Shown here: positions 1 through 6,008 of the stretch, piece by piece
Layout: each line of letters starts with the position of its first letter
How positions within the stretch are numbered: the stretch's first letter is position 1
Assembly (NCBI GenBank): GCA_036388295.1
Contig: DASVSC010000032.1
Span: 1 to 9,547 of the forward strand
DNA: 9,547 bases
Direction: 5' to 3'
Source of the DNA: RYN-431 sp036388295
GTDB taxonomy: Bacteria; Planctomycetota; Phycisphaerae; Tepidisphaerales; Tepidisphaeraceae
Notes under the pieces: model-generated
What the model was told of the DNA's origin: nothing
The model's database searches: none
The model's input: only the letters and a program-made list of their open reading frames with translations
Position numbers and translations under genes: made by a program

Positions 1-2
1 TC

Positions 3-224
3 CACATGTACAAGGTGCCGATCCACGGCTACCCGATCGCCTTCGGCCAGCGCGGCAGCGGTACGAAGTTTGCGAACTTCGAAAGCCAATGCCTGCACCG
101 CACCGCGTTGGAACAGCACCTGGCGGACCTGCTGACCGACCCGCATTCGCCGTTGGTGATTCAGGTGAGCTTTGCTATTCGAAAAGCCACCCGCTGCCCC
201 TGGCCGCCCGCGGCCGCCGCGTAA
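3..224 (+). CDS. C-terminal fragment of an unrecognised protein
   Basis: An open frame enters from the left edge and stops at TAA 222-224. About 73 residues are visible, beginning H-M-Y-K-V-P-I-H-G-Y. The codons of the first ~55 residues mostly end in G or C, as in the other genes here, so this frame is probably coding. An ATG at 6-8 exists, but only five bases lie before it, so no ribosome site can be judged, and a 5'-truncated gene is more likely. The segment is soluble-looking with no membrane span or known motif. The last ~12 residues (ending P-W-P-P-A-A-A-A) are low-complexity. I do not recognise the family and assign no function. A stem-loop 31 bp past the stop fits the end of a transcript. 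Confidence 0.5.
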   Translation, partial: HMYKVPIHGYPIAFGQRGSGTKFANFESQCLHRTALEQHLADLLTDPHSPLVIQVSFAIRKATRCPWPPAAAA

Positions 225-255
225 GGCGAGACGCCGATCACCACGCCAAAACCGA

Positions 256-289
256 AAGGCCCCGACCGCGCAGGTGCGGTCGAGGCCTT
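256..289. terminator. Stem-loop, possible bidirectional terminator
   Basis: AAGGCCCCGACCGC (256-269) pairs with GCGGTCGAGGCCTT (276-289) around a 6-nt loop. That makes a 14-bp stem with one mismatch (C262/A283). It lies between the converging ends of the partial gene (stop at 224) and the catalase gene (stop at 354). T-containing runs flank both sides (GTGTTTTGG on plus, CGGTTTTGG on minus), so it could end transcription from either direction. The T tracts are short, so termination is inferred and not certain. Confidence 0.65.
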
Positions 290-353
290 GAGTGTTTTGG
301 GCGCCCAGGGTGGTGCTACAGGTCGCGGCACCTCGATCCTTGGCGGCAGCGTC

Positions 354-1235
354 TTACGGCGTCGGCGAGGAAATCGGCATCGGCGGCGTGCCGTACAGCT
401 TCGGGTCGCCCGCCGACAGCAGCGGCACTTCGGCCATCGCGACGGGGTTTTCCACGAACTCGAACGTCCCCTTTCCGTCCGGCGACGGGCCTTGCGCCCA
501 GCGGCCGGTGCCGCTTTCGTTGCCGCGGCTGAAGTTCTGGAACTGATAGGCCACTGGCGAGAACTCGCGATCCTGCTTGAAGTTGCTCGGGCAGGGCGTC
601 ATCTCCAGGCCTTCGGCTTTGAGTTCTTCGATCGCGGCCAGCCATTGGTTCTGGTGCATCGTGTCGCGGGCGATCAGGAAGCTGAGCATGTCACGCACGC
701 CGGTGTCGGTCGTCATTTCATATAACCGACACGCCTGCAGGCGGCCTTGGCTTTCGGCCGTCAGATTGAACCTGAAATCGGCGAGAAGGTTGCCGCTGGC
801 GGTGATGTAGTGGCTCGTCCAGCGATTGCCGACGCTGTCGGCCGGCATCGCGCCGCCGCCGCTGGCGATGGCGTGCTGCGGGTTCATGGCGGCGGTCAGG
901 ATCTGGTCCTTCATGCTTACGCCGCTGAACATCGCCCCCATCGCCGTGCTGCTTTTGCCGGACTCTTCGATCTGCTCCGCGCCGGCGCCTTCCAGCAACC
1001 GAGCCACCATCGTGGCCAGCATTTCGACGTGGCCGATCTCTTCGGTCGCGATGTCCAGCAGCATGTCCTTGTACTTGAGCGGCCCGCGGCAGTTCCAGCC
1101 CTGGAACAGGTACTGCATCATCACGCTCATTTCGCCCCATTGGCCGCCGATGAGTTCCTGCAACATCTTGGCATAGTGCGGGTCGGGGCGTTCGGGCTTG
1201 CAGTGATATTGCGTTTGTTTGATGTGCGCGAACAT
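354..1235 (-). CDS. Manganese (non-haem) catalase
   Basis: This 293-residue protein belongs to the dimanganese catalase family, which converts two H2O2 to O2 and water. It has a ferritin-like four-helix bundle. The di-Mn ligands known from the Lactobacillus plantarum enzyme can be matched: E35 (in GGQWGEMS), E66 and H69 (in ATEEIGHVE), E161 (in LTAESQGR) and H194 (in ARDTMHQNQW). The set is complete, so the enzyme is probably active. No signal peptide is visible, which suggests a cytoplasmic location. The length is normal for the family, and the tail from about residue 225 is the variable C-terminal arm, ending in T-P-P-M-P-I-S-S-P-T-P. ATG at 1235 is preceded by a modest AGGA/GGACC ribosome site. 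The gene stands alone, divergent from the oxidoreductase, and no regulator such as OxyR or PerR is in the window. The family call is secure; the control of the gene is unknown. Confidence 0.95.
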   Translation of the reverse strand: MFAHIKQTQYHCKPERPDPHYAKMLQELIGGQWGEMSVMMQYLFQGWNCRGPLKYKDMLLDIATEEIGHVEMLATMVARLLEGAGAEQIEESGKSSTAMGAMFSGVSMKDQILTAAMNPQHAIASGGGAMPADSVGNRWTSHYITASGNLLADFRFNLTAESQGRLQACRLYEMTTDTGVRDMLSFLIARDTMHQNQWLAAIEELKAEGLEMTPCPSNFKQDREFSPVAYQFQNFSRGNESGTGRWAQGPSPDGKGTFEFVENPVAMAEVPLLSAGDPKLYGTPPMPISSPTP

Positions 1236-1386
1236 GAGAGGGTCCTGATGGTATTACAAGTCGAGCGTCCGCCGACGTGGCGGGCGACGTGTCATGGTTG
1301 GCCGCGCGCCCGCCGCGCGAATGATCGAATTGCCTTATTTATCGCTACGCCAAAGGGCGAGGCGGGTCAGCATTCGGAAACGTTTG

Positions 1387-1410
1387 ATCTGATGCGGCGA
1401 AGAATCAGAT
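1387..1410. promoter_or_regulatory. Dyad ATCTGAT-N10-ATCAGAT, possible operator
   Basis: ATCTGAT (1387-1393) and ATCAGAT (1404-1410) are perfect inverted copies with a 10-bp spacer, so the half-site centres are 17 bp apart. The dyad sits in the 246-bp divergent region between the catalase and oxidoreductase genes. Its centre is about 25 bp upstream of a candidate -35 box, where an activator could bind. A chance 7-bp dyad is possible in a window of this size, and I cannot match it to a known regulator. Confidence 0.3.
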
Positions 1411-1422
1411 TACGCCGAAAGC

Positions 1423-1450
1423 TTGTCGCGTAGAGGCCGACGCCTATTGT
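1423..1450 (+). promoter_or_regulatory. Candidate sigma-70-like promoter of the oxidoreductase
   Basis: TTGTCG (1423-1428) and TATTGT (1445-1450) each match four of six bases of the -35 and -10 consensus and are 16 bp apart. Transcription would start near 1457, about 25 nt before the GTG start, leaving room for the AGGAG site at 1471. The position is sensible, but promoter consensus in planctomycetes is poorly defined, so this is tentative. Confidence 0.3.
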
Positions 1451-1470
1451 TCCTGGACCGAACTTTTCAA

Positions 1471-1475
1471 AGGAG
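1471..1475 (+). promoter_or_regulatory. Ribosome binding site fixing a GTG start
   Basis: AGGAG, within AAAGGAGAA, lies 6 nt before GTG at 1482. This strong site supports GTG as the true start. That start also places the twin-arginine motif at residues 10-13, as expected for a Tat signal. Confidence 0.8.
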
Positions 1476-1481
1476 AATCAC

Positions 1482-2669
1482 GTGAACCCGATCCAACGCC
1501 CCGGCCCGACGCGTCGCCAGCTTTTGCTTGCCGGCGGCTCCGCCTTTGCGGCCGCCTCACTGGCACGACTTTCGAACCGACCGCTGCTGGCGCAGGGCGC
1601 GCCGCCTGAATCGGTGAAGCCGCTCGGCTGGGCGTTCGTCGGGCTCGGCAGCTTCACCCAAAACCAACTGCTGCCCGGCATCACGCGCTGCAAGCACAGC
1701 AAGTGCGTCGCCGTCGTGACGGGAACGCCGGATAAAGTGAACCGCCCGAACCGCAAACTCGGCGGCAAAAGCATCAAAGAAACATTCAGCCTGAAAGACA
1801 GCGACGTCTACAGCTACGAGAACTACGACACGATCAAGAACAACCCGGCCGTCGATGTCATCTACATCGTTCTGCCCGGCGGCATGCACGCCGAGTACAC
1901 CATCCGTGGCTTCCAGGCGGGCAAGCACGTGATGTGCGAAAAGCCGATGGCCAACAGCGTGGCCGAGTGCCAGCAGATGCTCGACGCCGCCCGCACTGCC
2001 GGGAAGAAGCTGCAGATCGGCTACCGCATGCACTGGGATTCCCCGACCGCCGCCTGCATTGCCGCAATTCGCAAGGGCGAGATCGGAAAGGTTCAATCGA
2101 TCGAAGTCGCCAGCGGCTTCAACATCGGGCGCACCGGGTGGCGGCTGAACAAGAAGCTCGGCGGCGGCGGATGCCTGATGGACATCGGCGTGTACGCCGT
2201 CTCCGCCGCCCGTTATCTGAGCGGCGAAGAACCGACTGAAGTCGTCGGCCGCACGCGCTCCTTGCCGAACGACGGACGCTTCACCGAAGTCGAAAGCGAC
2301 TGCGAGTTCGACTTCAAGCTCCCTAGCGGCATCACGGTCAAGGGCGATACCAGCTACTCCCGCGGCCTGAGCCGCTTCGCCGTCAACGGCGACGGGGGCA
2401 TCGCCCTAATGCAGCCCTCCAGTGGCTACATGGAACCGCCCGATTTCCGCGGAACGAAGTTCCAGATCGCCCGCACCGCCGGCGGTACGCCAGAGCCCGT
2501 CGATGTTCCGCCGATGGACCAGTTCGTCGGTGAAATGGACGGGTTTTCGGTCGCGCTTCAGAACGCCGCCCCCTTCAAAGCCACGGGCGAGGAAGGCTTG
2601 CAGGACGTGCGGATCATGATGGCGATTTACGAATCGGCCCGAACGGGTCAGCCGGTGAAGCTGACCTGA
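1482..2669 (+). CDS. Tat-exported Gfo/Idh/MocA family NAD(P)-dependent oxidoreductase
   Basis: This 395-residue protein starts at GTG after a strong AGGAG. The N-terminus carries a twin-arginine signal (T-R-R-Q-L-L-L, residues 10-16), a hydrophobic alanine-rich stretch (17-28) and a probable cleavage zone near L-L-A-Q-G-A (35-40). Export of the folded, cofactor-loaded enzyme to the periplasm is therefore likely, as for Zymomonas glucose-fructose oxidoreductase. The Rossmann nucleotide site is V-G-L-G-S-F (53-58). The family signature E-K-P-M is at 153-156, with catalytic K154. The substrate-side motif G-G-G-C-L-M-D-I-G-V-Y (228-238) supplies D234 and Y238. The C-terminal half is the family's alpha/beta dimerisation domain. 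The natural substrate is probably a sugar, polyol or derivative, but it cannot be told from sequence. The Delta-60 gene begins 48 bp downstream on the same strand and could share its transcript. Confidence 0.92.
   Translation: MNPIQRPGPTRRQLLLAGGSAFAAASLARLSNRPLLAQGAPPESVKPLGWAFVGLGSFTQNQLLPGITRCKHSKCVAVVTGTPDKVNRPNRKLGGKSIKETFSLKDSDVYSYENYDTIKNNPAVDVIYIVLPGGMHAEYTIRGFQAGKHVMCEKPMANSVAECQQMLDAARTAGKKLQIGYRMHWDSPTAACIAAIRKGEIGKVQSIEVASGFNIGRTGWRLNKKLGGGGCLMDIGVYAVSAARYLSGEEPTEVVGRTRSLPNDGRFTEVESDCEFDFKLPSGITVKGDTSYSRGLSRFAVNGDGGIALMQPSSGYMEPPDFRGTKFQIARTAGGTPEPVDVPPMDQFVGEMDGFSVALQNAAPFKATGEEGLQDVRIMMAIYESARTGQPVKLT
2646..2666 (+). repeat. Hairpin abutting the oxidoreductase stop codon
   Basis: GGTCAGC (2646-2652) pairs perfectly with GCTGACC (2660-2666) around a 7-nt loop, ending directly before the TGA at 2667. 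A short TTTT occurs only at 2685-2688, too far away for a classic intrinsic terminator. It may be an mRNA 3'-end structure or incidental. Confidence 0.3.
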
Positions 2670-2717
2670 CGGCTGGCGGTAACGTTTTAAGCGCGGAAGC
2701 GTCGATAAGGGTGAAAC

Positions 2718-4337
2718 ATGACCGCTTATCACCTTGACGCGTTGGAGTCCCGCAAGCTGTTCGCCGGCGGAGCGCTCGACGCCACGTTCGGCTCGCGTGG
2801 CGTAACCACCGCCACGTTCGAAACTAAGCCGCAATACGTCCTGACGACCCGGCAAGTATTAAGCGACCGTGCCGCCAATACCTACGTGCTGGCCCAGATC
2901 GACCAGACGCGCGACGCGGACGCCGATACGTACCAGATCGTCCGCCTCACCGCTGGCGGCGACATCGACTCGCAATGGGTCAAGGCCAAGGGCGGTTTTC
3001 GCACGCGGCTGAAATTCGACAGCGGCGGCGGCACGCAAGGCGTTTCGGCCGCGCTCGATTCGGCCGACCGGCTGCTCGTCGTCGTGGGCAATACCGTACG
3101 CCGCTACACCGACGGCGCGGCCGATGCGGGCTTCGGTAACGGCGGCCAGATCACGCTTAGCGGCGTCGTTCGCGTCAACCAAATCACCACCGACGCGGAC
3201 GGCCACGTCTACCTCGCCGCCTCGGCCTCGCGCAGCGGCGCGACGACCGCGCAGGCGGTGCTGGTGCGGCTAACAGCCGACGGCCGACTCGACACCACGT
3301 TCGCAAGCCGCGGCCGCTACCGCCTGCCGGACTACACCGCCAACCGGCACCTCAGCGTCATCGACTCGACCGGGGACGAAGCGCGCGTCCTGGCCGATGG
3401 CACGGTCGCCTTCACCGCCGCCGCCGGCTTCAGCACCGCCGATCCGACCCGGCGGCAGGGCGGATTCGCCTCGGTGCGCCTCACCGCCAAGGGTCGGCCC
3501 ATCGGATCCTACGGTGAGAACGGCATCGTTCGTGTCTACGCCGACCCGACCACGAAGAGCCGCCCGCGCGTGACCAATCTCCAGACCGTGCGCCTGCGGC
3601 CCGACGGCTCGGTACTGCTGCTGCGGGTCGTCGCCGAGGCGGGCAGCGAGACGGCGGGGTACTCGCAGAATCAGATACTTTCGGCCGACGGAAAGTCGCG
3701 CCGCGTCGTCTATCTCGCCCCGCCTGGTGGGTCGCCCTTGTCGACCGTTACGGGGTTCATCGACCAGGCCGACGGCTCGACGCTCGTGTACGGCAACACG
3801 CTTTTTCGCGTGACTGCCGACGACACCTACGCCGCCACGTTCAACAATGGTACGCCACTGGCCGGCGCTGCCGCTGCGTCGCTGAACCACGACAGCACCG
3901 TGACGCTGGCCGGGCCGAGTGTGCTGTCGAATGCGCTGCTAGTCCGCCGCATTTTCCGCGACGACCGCCCGGTGGCCTCGTTCACCGGCCGCCGGCTCGT
4001 CAAGCCGGCCTCGTCGTACGCCTTCACCGTCACGTATCGTGATGCAGACGGCGTGCGTGCTAACACGATCACCGGCCAGGAACTGCGCGTCACCGGCCCC
4101 GACGGCGTCGCCCGCAAAGCCCGGCTGACCGACACCGTCGGGCTCACCGACGACAACGCCAACACGACCGGTGCTATTCGCGCCACGTACCGGCTGACTG
4201 ACCCTGATGGCAACGGCTGGGACCGCGGCGACAACGGCACCTACACCGTCCGCGTGCTCGACAACCGAGTCCGCGACACGGGCGGCACGTTCCTCGCCAA
4301 GCGCGCCGTCGGCACCTTCAAAGTCGCCATCGCGTGA
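2718..4337 (+). CDS. Delta-60 repeat (beta-propeller-like) surface protein with LEPR-XLL-type N-terminus
   Basis: This 539-residue protein has no enzyme motif. ATG at 2718 follows an AAGGG site about 6 nt upstream. The N-terminus holds A-L-E-S-R-K-L-F-A-G-G (8-18), a variant of the LEPR-XLL motif at the start of large planctomycete surface proteins. No standard Sec signal precedes it. This runs straight into the first Delta-60 motif, L-D-A-T-F-G-S-R-G (20-28). Related units follow near 76 (RLTAGGDID), 129 (RYTDGAADAGFGNGG), 184 (RLTADGRLDTTFASRG), 254 (RLTAKGRPIGSYGENG), 320 (ILSADGK, degenerate) and 364 (RVTADDTYAATFNNG). That is seven in all, which would suit a seven-bladed propeller. Residues ~417-539 look like an immunoglobulin-type beta-sandwich, with D-P-D-G-N-G-W and G-T-Y-T-V-R-V-L-D motifs. 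Such proteins are thought to be surface-associated; binding partner and function are unknown. Composition matches the neighbours, so there is no sign of recent transfer. Confidence 0.8.
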   Translation: MTAYHLDALESRKLFAGGALDATFGSRGVTTATFETKPQYVLTTRQVLSDRAANTYVLAQIDQTRDADADTYQIVRLTAGGDIDSQWVKAKGGFRTRLKFDSGGGTQGVSAALDSADRLLVVVGNTVRRYTDGAADAGFGNGGQITLSGVVRVNQITTDADGHVYLAASASRSGATTAQAVLVRLTADGRLDTTFASRGRYRLPDYTANRHLSVIDSTGDEARVLADGTVAFTAAAGFSTADPTRRQGGFASVRLTAKGRPIGSYGENGIVRVYADPTTKSRPRVTNLQTVRLRPDGSVLLLRVVAEAGSETAGYSQNQILSADGKSRRVVYLAPPGGSPLSTVTGFIDQADGSTLVYGNTLFRVTADDTYAATFNNGTPLAGAAAASLNHDSTVTLAGPSVLSNALLVRRIFRDDRPVASFTGRRLVKPASSYAFTVTYRDADGVRANTITGQELRVTGPDGVARKARLTDTVGLTDDNANTTGAIRATYRLTDPDGNGWDRGDNGTYTVRVLDNRVRDTGGTFLAKRAVGTFKVAIA

Positions 4338-4373
4338 CGAACGATGCGTTTGCACCGTTCGAAGGGAAACGCA
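4338..4373 (+). repeat. Two mutually exclusive hairpins just after the Delta-60 gene
   Basis: CGAACG (4338-4343), starting directly after the stop codon, can pair with CGTTCG (4356-4361). Alternatively TGCGTTT (4345-4351) can pair with AAACGCA (4367-4373). The second pairing threads through the loop of the first and encloses its 3' arm, so the two exclude each other as simple hairpins. Neither is followed by a T tract. The stems are short (6 and 7 bp), so this may be chance. Confidence 0.25.
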
Positions 4374-4385
4374 CCTTCAGCTTCA

Positions 4386-4431
4386 TCAATGCGTATAGCC
4401 GGGGAGACTGTTCGCCGGCTATACGCATTGA
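4386..4431. repeat. Perfect 17-bp inverted repeat with 12-nt loop
   Basis: The left arm (4386-4402) contains CAATGCGTATAGCCGG and the right arm (4415-4431) contains CCGGCTATACGCATTG. All 17 positions pair, including the outer T-A. The stem is longer than any other in the window. It lies about 50 bp after the Delta-60 stop and 145 bp before the GH43 start. The flanks lack a run of T on either strand, so a standard intrinsic terminator is not fully met. It could be a terminator working without a U tract, a processing or RNA-stability element, or a dispersed genomic palindrome. Confidence 0.75.
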
Positions 4432-4456
4432 CGGGCCGGACCTTTGACCGCACAGC

Positions 4457-4476
4457 TAGAGGCATTTAGAGGCATT
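4457..4476 (+). repeat. Tandem direct repeat of TAGAGGCATT
   Basis: TAGAGGCATT occurs twice head to tail (4457-4466 and 4467-4476), followed by one more T. The period of 10 bp is close to one helical turn, so a regulator could contact both copies from one DNA face. The repeat lies 100-120 bp upstream of the GH43 start codon. A regulatory role is a guess; slippage could also make such a duplication. Confidence 0.4.
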
Positions 4477-4560
4477 TCGATACGTCTTGCCGCGTAGCGT
4501 TCCCATCCGACCGTCCGTACACTTGCCACCCGAGCACGGCCTATGCTGCCGCGCGTGCGG

Positions 4561-4570
4561 AGGAAGAGGG
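4561..4570 (+). promoter_or_regulatory. Ribosome binding site deciding the GH43 start
   Basis: The purine-rich AGGAAGAGGG ends 6 nt before ATG at 4577. It supports that ATG over an in-frame upstream start at 4487, and the protein then begins with a normal signal peptide. Confidence 0.75.
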
Positions 4571-4576
4571 ATAACT

Positions 4577-5980
4577 ATGACAAAGTGGGTTCGAACCATG
4601 GCTATTTTCGCATCGATTGTCGCCGGTGGAACTGCGGGGAATCAATCACTGGCACAGGGGCCCGCAACCCGGCCCGCGCACGCACCGCATGCCGCGAACC
4701 CTATTTTGCCCGGCTATTACGCCGACCCTTCGATCGTCCAACACGACGGCAAAATCTACATTTACGTCACGCTCGACCCGTGGGGCGATCAGACGCTCGG
4801 CTGTTGGGAATCGTCGGACTGGAAGCAGTGGACGTACCGCGAGCTGAACTGGCCGACGAAAAAGGAATGCACCAGCAAAACGTCCGGGCAAGCCTTGGTG
4901 TGGGCCCCGTCGGTCCTGCGGGGCGCGGACGGTAAGTTTCATATGGTTGTGTCGGTCGGCAACGAGGTGTGGGCGGGCGTGGCGGAGACGCCACTGGGAC
5001 CCTGGAAAAACGCCCGCGCGGGCGGCGGCCCGCTGGTGGACCAAACCTTCCGGCCCGGCTTTCACATGATCGACGCCGAGCTGTTTCTCGACGACGACAA
5101 TCAGGCTTACATGTATTGGGGTTCCGGCTTCGGGTGGGTCAACGGCAAGTGCTGGGTCGTAAAGCTCAAGCCGGACATGGTCACGTTCGACGGCGAGGTG
5201 CACGACGTCACGCCGACCAATTATTTCGAAGCGCCGTTCATGCTCAAGAAGAACGGCCGGTACTACCTGATGTGGTCGTCCGGCAAGACGACCGAAGACA
5301 CCTACGAAGTGCGCTACGGCACGGCCGACTCGCCGTTCGGGCCGTTCGTGGAAGGGGCGACCAGCCCCGTGCTGGCGACCGACACGACCAAAGACGTGAT
5401 CAGCCCCGGCCACCACGCGATGTTCGAGAAGGACGGCCGGACGTACATCCTGTATCACCGGCAGAGCGTGCCGTTCGATCCGCAATCGCTGGGCCGTCAG
5501 ACCTGCGTCGACGAATTGACGTTCGCCGCCGACGGACAGATGCAAAAGGTGCAGCCGACGCACACCGGCCCGGATTTCGTGCAGCGGTCCGCCGACGGCC
5601 CGAAGGCCTTACTCGCGACCTTCACCGCCTCCGGCCAACGCGACGACGTCACCGGCCCCGAGCGCGTCGCCGATGACAATTACGCCACCCGGTGGACGAC
5701 GCCGAAGTCGGCCACAAACGCTTGGATTCAGATGGATCTTGGCAGCGTTAAGGCCATCACGTCCCAACGAATCCGGCCGGAATACGCGTGGAAGGCGTAC
5801 GCGTTCACCGTCGAGGCGTCGACGGACGGGGAGCAATGGCAGACCGTCGCCGACTACACGAAGCAGCCGGCCAAAGGCTCGCCCATCACCGTCGACAAGC
5901 CCGTGACGGCCCGGTACCTCAGGCTCATGTTCCCCGATACCGGCAAAGGCGTAGCACTGTGGGAATGGGCCGCTTATTGA
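4577..5980 (+). CDS. Secreted glycoside hydrolase family 43 with C-terminal F5/8C (discoidin-like) domain
   Basis: This 467-residue protein starts at ATG 4577. Residues 1-27 form a Sec signal peptide (M-T-K-W-V-R-T then a hydrophobic core, ending S-L-A-Q), so the enzyme is exported. Residues ~40-335 are the five-bladed GH43 propeller. The three catalytic carboxylates fit the inverting mechanism: D50 in G-Y-Y-A-D-P-S-I (base), D166 in H-M-I-D-A-E-L-F (pKa-tuning) and E218 in Y-F-E-A-P-F (acid). W-A-P-S-V (109-113) and the histidine pair in S-P-G-H-H (276-280) are also typical. Residues ~344-467 form an F5/8 type C domain (D-N-Y-A-T-R-W at 367-373, W-I-Q-M-D-L-G at 383-389, R-Y-L-R-L at 446-450), a fold often used to bind glycans. 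Family members attack arabinose- or xylose-containing plant polysaccharides, and a few act on galactans. The exact substrate cannot be read here. The gene appears to be transcribed alone. Confidence 0.93.
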   Translation: MTKWVRTMAIFASIVAGGTAGNQSLAQGPATRPAHAPHAANPILPGYYADPSIVQHDGKIYIYVTLDPWGDQTLGCWESSDWKQWTYRELNWPTKKECTSKTSGQALVWAPSVLRGADGKFHMVVSVGNEVWAGVAETPLGPWKNARAGGGPLVDQTFRPGFHMIDAELFLDDDNQAYMYWGSGFGWVNGKCWVVKLKPDMVTFDGEVHDVTPTNYFEAPFMLKKNGRYYLMWSSGKTTEDTYEVRYGTADSPFGPFVEGATSPVLATDTTKDVISPGHHAMFEKDGRTYILYHRQSVPFDPQSLGRQTCVDELTFAADGQMQKVQPTHTGPDFVQRSADGPKALLATFTASGQRDDVTGPERVADDNYATRWTTPKSATNAWIQMDLGSVKAITSQRIRPEYAWKAYAFTVEASTDGEQWQTVADYTKQPAKGSPITVDKPVTARYLRLMFPDTGKGVALWEWAAY

Positions 5981-5990
5981 GCGGCTTTAA
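5969..5990 (+). terminator. Compact hairpin overlapping the GH43 stop codon
   Basis: GCCGCT (5969-5974) pairs with AGCGGC (5980-5985) around a 5-nt loop and is followed by TTTAA. The stop codon TGA (5978-5980) lies inside the structure. This is a short, GC-rich stem with a minimal T tract in the 28-bp gap to the convergent hslU. A weak intrinsic terminator is plausible, possibly usable from both sides. Confidence 0.45.
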
Positions 5991-6008
5991 GACGCCTGTA
6001 ACGCGGCC

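Noticed and set aside
747..1433. Plus-strand open frame across the catalase gene and its upstream region
   Set aside because: It is antisense to a full set of Mn-catalase ligands and shows only mirror-frame composition.
4457..4476. CRISPR-like repeat
   Set aside because: There are only two copies of 10 bp with no spacers and no cas genes.
4487..4576. In-frame upstream extension of the GH43 gene
   Set aside because: It would add 30 residues with four cysteines and many prolines ahead of a proper signal peptide, and the strong AGGAAGAGGG site points to ATG 4577.
4646..5563. 305-codon open frame on the minus strand opposite the GH43 gene
   Set aside because: GH43 signature residues are clear on the plus strand. 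The antisense product is rich in R, V and H with no recognisable domain.
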